Source: Chloroflexota bacterium (GTDB lineage: Bacteria > Chloroflexota > Anaerolineae > Anaerolineales > Villigracilaceae). From it: a stretch of 64,000 nt of DNA. The stretch spans positions 1 to 64,000 of the forward strand of contig JACRBH010000116.1 in assembly GCA_016234535.1 (NCBI GenBank). Direction: 5' to 3'. Both the position numbers and the translations under genes were made by a program. Positions 49,836-58,232 of this stretch are shown here, piece after piece (position 1 is the stretch's first letter; each line of letters opens with the position of its first letter). Under the pieces are notes generated by a model. It was not told where the DNA came from and searched no databases. It saw only the letters and a list, made by a program, of their open reading frames with translations.

Positions 49836-50717
49836 TTATCTCCCCAACAACTCAATCATCAGATCGGGTCTGTCAGTCATGATGCCGTCCACGCCCCACT
49901 CGATGAGTTTCTTCATGGTTTCGGGATCGTTGATCGTCCATACTTCGACGGCGAGTCCGCGTGAGTGTGATGCCCTGACGAACGATTCTGTCATCACAGT
50001 AATTCCGCCTGATTCTTCGGGGACTTGCAGCGAGACGAAGTCTGGCGAATAAAACCCTGCAAGAAAAACCTTGCTTAATAATACAAATACGGTCGTTTCA
50101 TTCTTTGCGCTGGATGTGGCGACTTCGGGACATTCTTTTCGGAATTCCTTCAGCTTGTCGTCATAGAAGGATGCGGTTATAACCTTGTCCTGCATGTTGT
50201 ATTGGCGGATCAGGTCGCAGAAGGGCTTTATCATCGAGGCGTTTGACTTTTTGATTTCAATGGTCATGAGCTTTTCAGGAAAGGTCTGGAAGACCTCTTC
50301 CAATGTCGTGACAGTGATGCCTTGCCCGCGGAAGGGGAAGGTTTTGCCTTCGTCGGGAGTCCAGTCGTAACCTGCGTCAAGCTGCTTGAGCTCGGCCAGT
50401 GTCACGGATTCGATCTCGCCTGTGCCGTCTGTGGTGCGGTCAACGGCTTCATCATGCATGAGGATGAGCACGCCATCTTTGGTGATGTGAATATCCATTT
50501 CGAGAACATCCACGCCGAGCTCGGCTGCTTTCTGGTAGGCGAAGAGTGTGTCGCCGGGCCAGAGACCATCTCCGCCCTGATGGGCGATAACCAGTGGATA
50601 TTTCAAACCGCTTGAATAGTAGGGATATTCAGGAGCAGGCAGCGACATAAAACGTAAAGAGAAAATAATGACAAGCAGAAATAAGGCAATGATCTTGTGC
50701 CAGGGTTTAAGCTTCAT
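49836..50717 (-). CDS. Glycerophosphodiester phosphodiesterase, membrane-anchored
   Basis: A 293-residue GDPD with one N-terminal TM/signal-anchor (residues about 8-27, KIIALFLLVIIFSLRFMSL). Catalytic motifs: IAHQGGDGLWPGDTLFAYQK (HR/HQ-GG... E/D), GVDVLEMDIHITKDGVLILM with HDEAVDRTTDGTG, and MTIEIKK. It would release glycerol-3-phosphate from lipid head groups outside the membrane. The usual HRG is HQG here, so the second position of the motif is changed; whether activity is kept is unclear. The catalytic His of HDE is present. Confidence 0.88.
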   Translation of the reverse strand: MKLKPWHKIIALFLLVIIFSLRFMSLPAPEYPYYSSGLKYPLVIAHQGGDGLWPGDTLFAYQKAAELGVDVLEMDIHITKDGVLILMHDEAVDRTTDGTGEIESVTLAELKQLDAGYDWTPDEGKTFPFRGQGITVTTLEEVFQTFPEKLMTIEIKKSNASMIKPFCDLIRQYNMQDKVITASFYDDKLKEFRKECPEVATSSAKNETTVFVLLSKVFLAGFYSPDFVSLQVPEESGGITVMTESFVRASHSRGLAVEVWTINDPETMKKLIEWGVDGIMTDRPDLMIELLGR

Positions 50718-50794
50718 GCTGTTTCTCCATTAATAAGATGCCGAATTTTACACCATTGGACCTGTTGCAGATATTTATTATTGCGTTTTTCCAT

Positions 50795-50823
50795 TTGACA
50801 GGTATTGTCTTTTCACGTATAAG
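50795..50823 (+). promoter_or_regulatory. Promoter of the small HhH protein gene
   Basis: TTGACA (50795-50800), 17-nt spacer, TATAAG (50818-50823). It lies inside a longer frame, which argues that translation starts at ATG 50855. Confidence 0.75.
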
Positions 50824-50854
50824 TGCCGCATATAATAATTTCGTGGAGGCAAAT

Positions 50855-51280
50855 ATGTTTATGTTGCATTTGTTGTCTGAAGGCAGGGAGACCCCAAATA
50901 CGAGTCTGCAGGGACTTCTGTTTGTTGGAATCGCGTTCTTTCTGCTGATGGTCGTTGTCGGATGGCTGGCAGGCAGCAGAAAACAGAATCAGCCTGAAGT
51001 TACGCATGAAGCGAAAAAAACAAAAGAAGCAGATGATTTGGTCAAGATCGAGGGGATTGGCCCCAAGGTTGCGAAAATCCTCAAGGATGCGGATATCACA
51101 ACCTTTGACGATCTCGCTCATGCGTCGGTGGCTGAGGTTAAAAAGGTGCTCGATGCAGCCGGTTTCCAGATGATGAATCCCGAAGGCTGGATTGATCAGG
51201 CGAAACTTGCGGCAAATGAAAACTGGACGGCGTTGGAAAAAATGCAGTCTGAGTTGAAAGGCGGGCGCAAATCAAAATGA
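50855..51280 (+). CDS. Single-TM helix-hairpin-helix protein
   Basis: A 141-residue protein. An N-terminal TM helix (about 18-38, LLFVGIAFFLLMVVVGWLAG) is followed by a basic linker and a C-terminal HhH pair (DDLVKIEGIGPKVAKILKDA, ITTFDDLAHASVAEVKKVLD), as in DUF4332/ComEA-like or ribosomal L17-associated HhH proteins. ATG 50855 has GTGGAGG 7 nt upstream and a consensus promoter 31 nt before it. The frame is open to 50738, but that part overlaps the promoter. DNA or RNA binding near the membrane is possible. It precedes the argG leader. Confidence 0.7.
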   Translation: MFMLHLLSEGRETPNTSLQGLLFVGIAFFLLMVVVGWLAGSRKQNQPEVTHEAKKTKEADDLVKIEGIGPKVAKILKDADITTFDDLAHASVAEVKKVLDAAGFQMMNPEGWIDQAKLAANENWTALEKMQSELKGGRKSK

Positions 51281-51331
51281 CGAATTGATGTCTGCAATTG
51301 TGAAAGGGGGTGAATTGCCCCGTAAAAATCA

Positions 51332-51359
51332 TTGACACATTTCACATTTCGAGTAGAAT
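51332..51359 (+). promoter_or_regulatory. Promoter of the argG leader transcript
   Basis: TTGACA (51332-51337), 16-nt spacer, TAGAAT (51354-51359). The leader ATG lies 10 nt downstream, predicting a 5' leader of only a few bases. Confidence 0.8.
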
Positions 51360-51369
51360 ACCGCCCAAT

Positions 51370-51477
51370 ATGTTTAGCTTTTTTGCGCTCCCGCGTACAC
51401 GTCGTCCGAAGCCCACTTCTTTGAGAAGGTTGGGAGTTTTTTGTTTTGACGGCGGAACGAACGCAACAGTGCGCTAA
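51370..51477 (+). CDS. Arginine-rich leader peptide of argG
   Basis: A 35-codon ORF starting MFSFFALPRTRRPKPTSLRR. It has six Arg codons, five of them (CGT, CGT, CGT, AGA, AGG) in a 12-codon window, and a sixth (CGC) at the end. It starts 10 nt after a consensus -10, has no SD, and is followed 24 nt later by a strong terminator, then argG. The layout is the same as that in front of metG. Ribosome stalling at Arg codons when Arg-tRNA is low would allow read-through. It is not a recognised catalogued leader; the role is inferred from codon content and position. Confidence 0.7.
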   Translation: MFSFFALPRTRRPKPTSLRRLGVFCFDGGTNATVR

Positions 51478-51500
51478 TACATAAGCACAAGTCAATCCAA

Positions 51501-51535
51501 AACAGCCATCCTTCTCGGGTGGCTGTTTTTATTTT
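51501..51535 (+). terminator. Attenuator terminator in the argG leader
   Basis: An 11-bp stem AACAGCCATCC / GGGTGGCTGTT (one G-T pair) with a 5-nt loop, then TTTATTTTATG. It lies between the leader ORF stop and argG. A second weaker hairpin with T6 lies at 51414-51443 inside the leader ORF. Confidence 0.85.
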
Positions 51536-51539
51536 ATGT

Positions 51540-51637
51540 AAACCTGACAGGTTTCACCGCAGTGCTAATTAATCAAATTACTTCTGATTCACAAAAGCTC
51601 CAATTAACCTACACCTCAATAAAACCTGTCAGGTTTT
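51540..51637. repeat. Palindromic repeat between argG attenuator and argG
   Basis: AAACCTGACAGGTTT (51540-51554) mirrors AAACCTGTCAGGTTT within 51621-51637. Each arm is itself palindromic. As at metG, the repeat sits after the attenuator and before the SD. Confidence 0.85.
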
Positions 51638-51660
51638 GAACCTAAACCAAGGAGAAACAA

Positions 51661-52932
51661 ATGAACCCGCAATCAAAACCGCAAGTAAAGAAAGTTGTCC
51701 TTGCCTATTCAGGCGGACTGGACACATCCGTGATCGTGCCGTGGTTGAAAGAGAACTATGGCTGCGAAGTCGTTTGCTTTTGTGCAGATGTGGGGCAGGG
51801 CGATGAAGACATGCGCGGACTCGAACAGAAGGCCATCAACAGTGGCGCGAGTCAATGCATTGTCCATGACATGAAGGAGGAATTTGCTGCTGAATATCTT
51901 TTTCCAATGCTGAAGGCCGGGGCGGTTTATGAACACAAGTATTTATTGGGTACATCGGTGGCCCGTCCATTAATTGCAAAACATCTCGTTGACGTAGCTC
52001 ACGAGGTTGGCGCGGACGCGATTGCGCACGGCGCAACTGGCAAGGGGAACGATCAGGTCCGTTTTGAATTAACTGTCATGGCGCTCGATCCACGGCTGAA
52101 GATCATTGCTCCGTGGCGCGAGTGGGACATCCGCTCCCGCGAAGACGCGATTGCATACGCCGCGAAACATAACATTCCCGTCACCGCCACCATCAAATCC
52201 ATTTACAGCCGCGACTCAAATCTCTGGCATCTTTCGCATGAAGGCGGCTTGCTCGAAGACCCCTGGAACGAGCCCGAAGAAGCCATGTTCCAAATGTCTA
52301 CTTCACCTGAGAACGCACCCGAAGAAGGCGCGTATGTTGAGATCGAGTTTGAAAGCGGCAACCCAATTGCAGTAAATGGTGAAAAACTTTCTCCTGCAAA
52401 AATCGTTGAAACGCTCAATGCCATCGGCGGCGCGCACGGCATTGGCCGCGTGGACCTCGTTGAGAATCGCCTCGTTGGTATGAAGTCACATGGCGTATAT
52501 GAAACTCCCGGCGGCACCATTTTGCTGTATGCGCATCGCGAACTTGAGTCGCTTGTGCTGGATCGCGAGACCATGCACTTCAAGGAAATGGTCGCGGTGA
52601 AATATGCCGAGGTCACGTACAACGGTCTGTGGTTCACGCCCCTGCGCGAGGCAATTGATGCCTTCGTCAATTCCACTCAGGGGCCTGTCACAGGTCTCGT
52701 GCGCCTCAAGCTTTATAAGGGCAACATCATCACCGCTGGCAAGAAATCTCCGTTCAGTTTGTATCGCGAAGATTTCGCCACTTTTGGCGAAGAAGATGTC
52801 TACGATCAAAGTCACGCCGAGGGTTTCATTCGCCTCTTTGGCCTCAGCCTGAAAGTCCGCGCGATGAATGGCCTGCCCGTTTCTGGCCTCGATATGCCGA
52901 AGCCTGATTATTCGAAATTCAAACGTGACTAA
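51661..52932 (+). CDS. argG: Argininosuccinate synthase
   Basis: A 423-residue enzyme that joins citrulline and aspartate using ATP. N-terminal pyrophosphatase loop [20 protein letters not shown], citrulline/Asp-binding [17 protein letters not shown] and later [26 protein letters not shown] precedes the ATG. It follows an Arg-codon leader and attenuator and opens the arginine/LysW cluster. A family-1 repeat separates it from argH. Confidence 0.97.
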   Translation: MNPQSKPQVKKVVLAYSGGLDTSVIVPWLKENYGCEVVCFCADVGQGDEDMRGLEQKAINSGASQCIVHDMKEEFAAEYLFPMLKAGAVYEHKYLLGTSVARPLIAKHLVDVAHEVGADAIAHGATGKGNDQVRFELTVMALDPRLKIIAPWREWDIRSREDAIAYAAKHNIPVTATIKSIYSRDSNLWHLSHEGGLLEDPWNEPEEAMFQMSTSPENAPEEGAYVEIEFESGNPIAVNGEKLSPAKIVETLNAIGGAHGIGRVDLVENRLVGMKSHGVYETPGGTILLYAHRELESLVLDRETMHFKEMVAVKYAEVTYNGLWFTPLREAIDAFVNSTQGPVTGLVRLKLYKGNIITAGKKSPFSLYREDFATFGEEDVYDQSHAEGFIRLFGLSLKVRAMNGLPVSGLDMPKPDYSKFKRD

Positions 52933-53027
52933 CGTCATTGCGAGGAGGGCGTTCTTCCCAACGAAGCAATCTCATGGTTGGATTGGAGATTGCTTCGGGC
53001 AAAAACAAGAACGCCCTCGCGATGACG
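52933..53027. repeat. Family-1 palindromic repeat, copy H, between argG and argH
   Basis: 95 nt bounded by CGTCATTGCGAGGAGGGCG and CGCCCTCGCGATGACG, with GAAGCAATCTC / GAGATTGCTTC inside. It starts one base after the argG stop and ends 13 nt before the argH ATG, next to its SD AAAGGAG. Confidence 0.9.
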
Positions 53028-53040
53028 GAAAGGAGATTTT

Positions 53041-54402
53041 ATGACCCTCTGGGGCGGACGCTTTTCTACCAAACTAAACGGTCAAGCCTGGGACTTGAAC
53101 TCATCTCTGCCTGTTGACCAGCGTATGGCCATTCAGGATGTGGATGGTTCCATTGCGTGGGCGAACGCTTTGCACAAAGCAAATATTCTTTTGGATGAAG
53201 AACACGCTTCGATCTCGCTCGGGCTTGCTACTGTCAAAGGAGAATTCGCTTCGGGAGAGTTTATCTTCGCCCCTTCTGACGAAGACATTCACACCGCCGT
53301 CGAGCGCCGCTTAACTGAAATCATCGGCACCACCGCAGGCAAACTCCACACAGGAAGAAGCCGCAACGATCAAGTCGCCACTGATTTTAGATTGTGGATG
53401 TTACAAGCAATTCCCGAACTCGATTCTGCATTCCGCATTCTGCAATCTGCATTGCTCTCCCAAGCCGAACTCGCAGGTGAAATCATTATGCCTGGCTACA
53501 CTCATTTGCAACGCGCTCAACCGATTTTGCTTTCGCATTGGTGGTTGAGTCACTACTGGCCGCTCGAACGTGACCGTGAGAGACTCGCCGATCTAATAAA
53601 ACGAGTTTCGATTTTGCCTCTCGGTTCTGGCGCACTCGCTGGCACACCCGTCCCAGTGGACCGCGCCGCATTGGCAGAGTCACTTGGCTTTGCAGTGGCA
53701 TCCCCCAACAGCCTCGACTCTGTTTCAGACAGAGACTTCGCCGCCGAGTTCTTATTCTGCGCCACGATGACGGGTATTCACCTGAGCAAACTCTCGGAAC
53801 AGATCGTTTTGTATACGAGTGCCGAGTTTGGGTTCTTCGAACTCTCAGACGCATTCTCAACTGGTTCGAGTCTCATGCCGCAGAAAAAGAATCCCGATGT
53901 GTTTGAACTGACACGCGGCAAGGCGGGCACGTTGATCGGTATGTTGACAGGGTTGCTGGCAACTCTCAAAGGTTTGCCTTCAACCTACGATAAAGATTTG
54001 CAGGAAGATAAAGCGCCAGTCTTTGCGGCTGCTGATACGTTGCTGGCGATTCTGCCTGTCATTGCTGGCGCGATCAGTACGATTACTGCCAAACCTCAAC
54101 GAATGAGGAATGCAATTGACTCGTTCATGATGGCGACTGATCTGGCGGATTATCTGGTTGAAAAAGGGATTCCATTTCGAGAGACTCACGCGATAGCAGG
54201 AAAAGCTGTCCGCGAGGCTGGCGGGAAAAATGTTGGGTTGGAGGAACTGTCACTCGAAGCGTATCAGGCGCTCTGTCCAGCGTTTGAAGCGGATGTGTAT
54301 CAAGTTTTCGACCCGATGAAATCTGTCGAAAAAAGAAATGCGATTGGCGGCACGAGTCTCCAATCTGTAAAAAATCAAATACAAAAAATCAAAGGAGTAT
54401 AA
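53041..54402 (+). CDS. argH: Argininosuccinate lyase
   Basis: A 453-residue fumarase/aspartase-superfamily enzyme releasing arginine and fumarate. Motifs: TLWGGRFSTKLN, DEDIHTAVERRLTEIIG, HTGRSRNDQVATDFRLWM, MPGYTHLQRAQPILLSHWW and the signature GSSLMPQKKNPDVFEL. Helical tetramer fold. SD AAAGGAG. It is co-directional with argG, and lysW starts 3 bp after its stop. Confidence 0.97.
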   Translation: MTLWGGRFSTKLNGQAWDLNSSLPVDQRMAIQDVDGSIAWANALHKANILLDEEHASISLGLATVKGEFASGEFIFAPSDEDIHTAVERRLTEIIGTTAGKLHTGRSRNDQVATDFRLWMLQAIPELDSAFRILQSALLSQAELAGEIIMPGYTHLQRAQPILLSHWWLSHYWPLERDRERLADLIKRVSILPLGSGALAGTPVPVDRAALAESLGFAVASPNSLDSVSDRDFAAEFLFCATMTGIHLSKLSEQIVLYTSAEFGFFELSDAFSTGSSLMPQKKNPDVFELTRGKAGTLIGMLTGLLATLKGLPSTYDKDLQEDKAPVFAAADTLLAILPVIAGAISTITAKPQRMRNAIDSFMMATDLADYLVEKGIPFRETHAIAGKAVREAGGKNVGLEELSLEAYQALCPAFEADVYQVFDPMKSVEKRNAIGGTSLQSVKNQIQKIKGV

Positions 54403-54405
54403 AAA

Positions 54406-54576
54406 ATGTCTACTGTTACCTGCCCTGAATGTGAAGCCGAAATTACGTTGGAAGCTGGAACCGAAGTGGGTGAGATTATCGTGTGTTCGGATTGCGGTGT
54501 TGATCTTGAGATCACTGCGCTCGAACCCGCGACCGTGCAGCTCGCGCCCATGGAACAGGAAGATTGGGGAGAGTAG
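54406..54576 (+). CDS. lysW: Amino-group carrier protein LysW
   Basis: A 56-residue acidic carrier. A zinc-finger-like pair of Cys sets (TCPECEAEITLEAGTEVGE and VCSDCGVDLEI) is followed by an acidic C-terminus ending EDWGE, the conserved tail whose final Glu receives the amino group of glutamate or 2-aminoadipate. It protects the amino group through lysX, lysZ, lysY and lysJ and is released by lysK. SD AAAGGAG lies 7 nt before the ATG. The family is usually ~54 residues, so it is complete. Confidence 0.95.
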   Translation: MSTVTCPECEAEITLEAGTEVGEIIVCSDCGVDLEITALEPATVQLAPMEQEDWGE

Positions 54577-54579
54577 GAA

Positions 54580-54654
<75 letters not shown>

Positions 54655-54663
54655 GAGAACTTT

Positions 54664-55524
54664 ATGCAAAGACGATTGAAACTTGGCGTTTTATATTCCC
54701 GCGTGCGCGTGGAAGAAAAATGGATCTTCGCGGCGATGGAAAAACGCGGCATCGATTACGAACGGCTCGATGATCGCGCGATTTCATTTAATCTGGAAAA
54801 CCCTGAGCCGTGGCTCGCGTTTGATGCGGTGTTGGAGCGCAGTATCAGCTACACCAGCGGATTGTATGCCCTGCGTTTGCTAAATTCTTTTGGCGTGCCG
54901 ACTGTGAATACGGCAGCGGTTGCAGAAGTGTGCGGCGACAAGTTGACCACGTCCGCGATGCTGGCGAAGGCTGGCGTGCCGCAACCGCGCAATGTGGTGG
55001 CTTTCACGCCCGAAGCCGCGCTGGAAGCGATTGAAGCATTTGGTTACCCCGTTGTGCTGAAGCCTGTCGTCGGTTCGTGGGGACGGCTGCTGGCGAAGAT
55101 CAATGACCGCGATGCGGCGGAAGCCGTGCTCGAACACAAGGCGACGCTTGGCTCGGTGCAACATTCTGTTTTCTACATTCAAGAATTCATCGAGAAGCCT
55201 GGTCGCGACATCCGCGCAATTGTGATCGGCGACCGTGTGCTGACCGCCATGTATCGCAAGTCTGAGCATTGGATCACGAACACGGCGCGCGGCGGGGAAG
55301 GGGAGTTGTGTCCCATCACACCTGAGATCGAAGAAATGTGCTTGAAGGCTACTGCGGCTGTCGGTGGCGGCGTGCTGGCTGTGGACTTGATCGAACATAT
55401 CGAGCGCGGTTATCTTGTCAACGAGATCAATCACACGATGGAGTTTCATACCATGCAGCCTGTGAGCGGAATTGATATTGCGAGTGAGATCGTGGAGTAT
55501 GTGGTGAGAGTGGCGAAGTCATAA
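54664..55524 (+). CDS. lysX: LysX/ArgX: LysW-amino acid ligase (ATP-grasp)
   Basis: A 286-residue RimK-like ATP-grasp ligase that attaches the alpha-amino group of 2-aminoadipate and/or glutamate to the terminal Glu of LysW. Motifs: [56 protein letters not shown] (ATP), [19 protein letters not shown] and [19 protein letters not shown] (metal). ATG 54664 has GGAG 6 nt upstream. Whether glutamate (arginine branch) or aminoadipate (lysine branch) is preferred cannot be settled by eye; adjacent argG and argH favour glutamate. Confidence 0.93.
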   Translation: MQRRLKLGVLYSRVRVEEKWIFAAMEKRGIDYERLDDRAISFNLENPEPWLAFDAVLERSISYTSGLYALRLLNSFGVPTVNTAAVAEVCGDKLTTSAMLAKAGVPQPRNVVAFTPEAALEAIEAFGYPVVLKPVVGSWGRLLAKINDRDAAEAVLEHKATLGSVQHSVFYIQEFIEKPGRDIRAIVIGDRVLTAMYRKSEHWITNTARGGEGELCPITPEIEEMCLKATAAVGGGVLAVDLIEHIERGYLVNEINHTMEFHTMQPVSGIDIASEIVEYVVRVAKS

Positions 55525-55529
55525 ACGGA

Positions 55530-55615
55530 CTCTGTCACGGATTCACGGACGAAAACGGACGTTTGTCCACCTGTCTACTTGTTTACCTGTTTCCGTGTGT
55601 ACGTGTCTACTTGAA
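55530..55615. repeat. Word-repeat region between lysX and lysY
   Basis: It contains ACGGA(C/T)-type direct words (CACGGATTCACGGACG) and CTACTTGTTTACCTGTTTCC, shared with 49676-49828. No gene or terminator is seen. Confidence 0.5.
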
Positions 55616-55635
55616 ATGAAAAGGAGCAATTATTG

Positions 55636-56670
55636 ATGACTACAGTTTCTATTATCGGTGGTTCGGGGTATGGCGGTGGGGAGTTGCTGCGGCTTTTGTT
55701 GGGACATCCCAACGTGGAGATCAAGCAGGTGACGTCACGCTCGCGCGTGGGCGAGTATGTGTATCAGACACATCCCAACCTGCGAAAAAAGACGCAGTTG
55801 AAATTCAGCGACCCTTCGCAATTAGAGCCCGTGGATGTGCTATTCCTTGCCCAGCCACATGGACAGGCTCAGCACAACATCGAGCAGTATGCAAAGTTGG
55901 GAACGAAGATTATTGATCTCGCGGCGGATTTTCGTCTGCGGGATGCGGCATTCTATGAGAAATGGTATGGCGAAAAACACGTCGCGCCTGAGTGGTTGAG
56001 CAAGTTTGTGTACGGACTTCCCGAACTTCACCGCGCCGAAATCGCGGGTGCGAGTTACATCAGCGGTGTGGGATGCAATGCCACGGCGAGCAACCTTGCG
56101 CTGCTGCCGCTGGTCAAAGCGGACTTGATTGATTTGTCTGCGCCTGTAATTATCGAAATTAAAGTCGGTTCATCGGAAGGCGGAGCGGAAGGGAATTCTG
56201 GTTCGCTCCATGCCGAACGCGCGAATGTAATTCGGACGTTCTCGGCGTTTGGACATCGTCACACGGCGGAAGTGATTCAGGAAATGGGCGTGACAGACGT
56301 TTCGCTGACCATGACCGCTGTGGATATTGTCCGCGGAGTGTTGGCAACGTCTCATGCCAGGGCCAAGCCTGGTGTGGCGACAAAAGATTTGTGGAAAGCT
56401 TATCGATCGGTGGCGAATGAAAATCCCTTTGTGCGTGTGGTGAGGGAACAGCGCGGGATTTATCGAGTCCCTGAGCCGAAGATTTTGGCTGGCTCGAATT
56501 ATGCTGACCTTGGTTTTGAACTGGACGAAAGCAACGGCCATATCGTATCTATGTGCGCGATTGATAATCTCATGAAGGGTGCGTCTGGTACGGCGGTGCA
56601 GTGCATGAACTTGATGATGGGATGGGAAGAAACTCTTGGGCTTGAATTTATGGGTTTACATCCGATCTAA
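55636..56670 (+). CDS. lysY: LysY/ArgC-type LysW-acyl-phosphate reductase
   Basis: A 344-residue NADPH-dependent reductase that turns the LysW-bound acyl phosphate into the semialdehyde. N-terminus SIIGGSGYGGGELLRLLLGH (Rossmann), active Cys in ISGVGCNATASNLALLPL, and the LysY-type KVGSSEGGAEGNSGSLHAER. The GCNATA form is the LysY variant, as opposed to the PGCYPT form of free-N-acetyl ArgC. ATG 55636 follows AAGGAG by 9 nt; the in-frame TTG one codon earlier is also possible. Confidence 0.94.
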   Translation: MTTVSIIGGSGYGGGELLRLLLGHPNVEIKQVTSRSRVGEYVYQTHPNLRKKTQLKFSDPSQLEPVDVLFLAQPHGQAQHNIEQYAKLGTKIIDLAADFRLRDAAFYEKWYGEKHVAPEWLSKFVYGLPELHRAEIAGASYISGVGCNATASNLALLPLVKADLIDLSAPVIIEIKVGSSEGGAEGNSGSLHAERANVIRTFSAFGHRHTAEVIQEMGVTDVSLTMTAVDIVRGVLATSHARAKPGVATKDLWKAYRSVANENPFVRVVREQRGIYRVPEPKILAGSNYADLGFELDESNGHIVSMCAIDNLMKGASGTAVQCMNLMMGWEETLGLEFMGLHPI

Positions 56671-56728
56671 GAAAGAGGAAAGAAGAAAGAATCGATGGAA
56701 AGGTTTCTTTCCTCTTTCGTCTTTCTTC
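56671..56728. repeat. Imperfect inverted repeat between lysY and lysZ
   Basis: GAAAGAGGAAAGAAGAAAGA (56671-56690) is partly mirrored by TCTTTCCTCTTTCGTCTTTC (56706-56725). Confidence 0.6.
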
Positions 56729-56742
56729 AATATGGAGAAATT

Positions 56743-57558
56743 ATGGCTGAATCAATTGCTGTTGTAAAACTTGGCGGCACGGAAGGTGTGGATTTTTCTG
56801 CGATCTGTGCTGATGCCGTTGAATTATTGAAACAGGGCAAAAAACTTGTTTTTGTGCATGGAGGGTCTGCGGAAGCGAATGCGCTTGGTGAAGGCTTGGG
56901 GACTCCGCCGAAAATGATCACGTCGCCTTCGGGATATACGTCAAGGTACACCGACCGCAAGACGCTGGAAATCTTTTTGATGGCGGTCAATGGCAAGGTC
57001 AATTCGCTGTTGACGGAGCAATTGCAAATGATGGGCGTCAATGCGTTTGGGCTATGCGGACTCGATGGTAAATTGATGCAAGCCACACGCAAAGAGTCTG
57101 TGCAGTCCATTGAGAATGGCAAACGGAAGATTATTCGCGACGATTACACGGGGAAGATTGAAAAAGTAAATAGTGAATTGTTGTTGATGCTACTGAATGC
57201 GGGCTACATGCCAGTCATTGCGCCGGTGGCTGTCAGTGAAAAAGGGGAGGCGCTCAATGTGGATGCAGACCGCGCGGCGGCGATGGTGGCGTCTGCACTG
57301 AAGGCGGAGAATCTGCTGTTGCTCACTGCGGTACCCGGACTGATGAAGAATTTCCCAGACGAGTCAACGCTCATTCGGCAACTGCCGCAGAGTCAACTGT
57401 CGGCGGCGAGTGAAGCGGCGCAAGGTCGCATGAAGAAAAAAGTATTGGGCGCAGAAGAAGCACTCAAGGGCGGCGTGAGTCGCGTCATCATTGCCGATGG
57501 GCGAATCCAAAATCCGATCTCGAATGCGCTGGCTGGAAATGGAACGGTCATCCAGTAA
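56743..57558 (+). CDS. lysZ: LysZ/ArgB-type LysW-aminoacyl kinase
   Basis: A 271-residue amino-acid kinase-fold enzyme that phosphorylates the side-chain carboxylate of LysW-bound substrate. N-terminus AVVKLGGTEGVDFSAICAD, VFVHGGSAEANALGEGLG, YMPVIAPVAVSEKGEALN, and ADRAAAMVASALKAENLLLL with LTAVPGLMKNF. ATG 56743 has TGGAG 8 nt upstream. The GGS in place of the usual HGGG of ArgB fits the LysZ variant. It works between LysX and LysY. Confidence 0.93.
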   Translation: MAESIAVVKLGGTEGVDFSAICADAVELLKQGKKLVFVHGGSAEANALGEGLGTPPKMITSPSGYTSRYTDRKTLEIFLMAVNGKVNSLLTEQLQMMGVNAFGLCGLDGKLMQATRKESVQSIENGKRKIIRDDYTGKIEKVNSELLLMLLNAGYMPVIAPVAVSEKGEALNVDADRAAAMVASALKAENLLLLTAVPGLMKNFPDESTLIRQLPQSQLSAASEAAQGRMKKKVLGAEEALKGGVSRVIIADGRIQNPISNALAGNGTVIQ

Positions 57559-57641
57559 ATTTGTTTAGACATTATAATCGGCGAGATTTACCGGCGGCTT
57601 GATTGTGCCGCAACATTTCAACATGGAAGTTGGAAACCATA

Positions 57642-58220
57642 ATGACCGAACCTCATGAACTTTTTGTAATCTCCATTACTTCGCGCGATCGGGTGGGCAT
57701 CATCCACGAAGTAACAAAGGCGATCAGTGAATTGGGCGGGAATATTGCCGACATTCGACAGAGTGTGTTGTGCGGATATTTCAACATGATCCTGCTCGCC
57801 TCTTTCCCGCTCAGGACGACCCAGCGTTTGATCGAGAGGAAACTCGCCGAAGCAGATTCGAATAGCGAGTCTGCGATTGAAGCGGTGGTGCGAAAAGCCG
57901 ACGAGCATTCGTTGACCTCCAGCGCGTCCATGCCTGAGAATGCCTACGTCCTCACCGCAACCGGGCATGACCGAATCGGTTTCGTGGCGACGATCACTTC
58001 CTTTTGTGCGGAGAACCGCATCAACGTCATCGACCTTTCGACCACGATCTCAGATGACGCCTATGTGATGATCCTCGTTGTCGATTTGAATCACATCGCA
58101 TCCGTCAGCGACATGCGCCGCGACCTGCAAAAACTTTCGCAGGAAAACGGCATCAAGGTTGTGCTTCAACATTACGATATTTTCAGAGCGGTCAACGAAA
58201 TCAATTTGCCAATTCGATAA
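57642..58220 (+). CDS. Tandem ACT-domain protein
   Basis: A 192-residue protein with two ACT domains (FVISITSRDRVGIIHEVTKA at about 7-80 and VLTATGHDRIGFVATITSFC at about 107-180). Both carry the small-ligand turn D-R-V/I-G. There is no catalytic domain. It resembles GcvR-like or UPF0237 regulators that bind amino acids. It is followed 12 bp later by the DUF711 gene; an ACT gene paired with DUF711 is a recurrent arrangement in other bacteria. Within an arginine cluster it could sense an amino acid end product, but the ligand is unknown. Confidence 0.85.
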   Translation: MTEPHELFVISITSRDRVGIIHEVTKAISELGGNIADIRQSVLCGYFNMILLASFPLRTTQRLIERKLAEADSNSESAIEAVVRKADEHSLTSSASMPENAYVLTATGHDRIGFVATITSFCAENRINVIDLSTTISDDAYVMILVVDLNHIASVSDMRRDLQKLSQENGIKVVLQHYDIFRAVNEINLPIR

Positions 58221-58232
58221 AAGAGAGCAGCC

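Noticed and set aside
53420-53460. ATTCTGCATTCCGCATTCTG-type repeated words inside argH as another in-frame insertion
   Set aside because: The encoded helix lines up with other argininosuccinate lyases without a gap, so there is no sign of an insertion; the resemblance to the lysW-lysX repeat is probably chance or very old.
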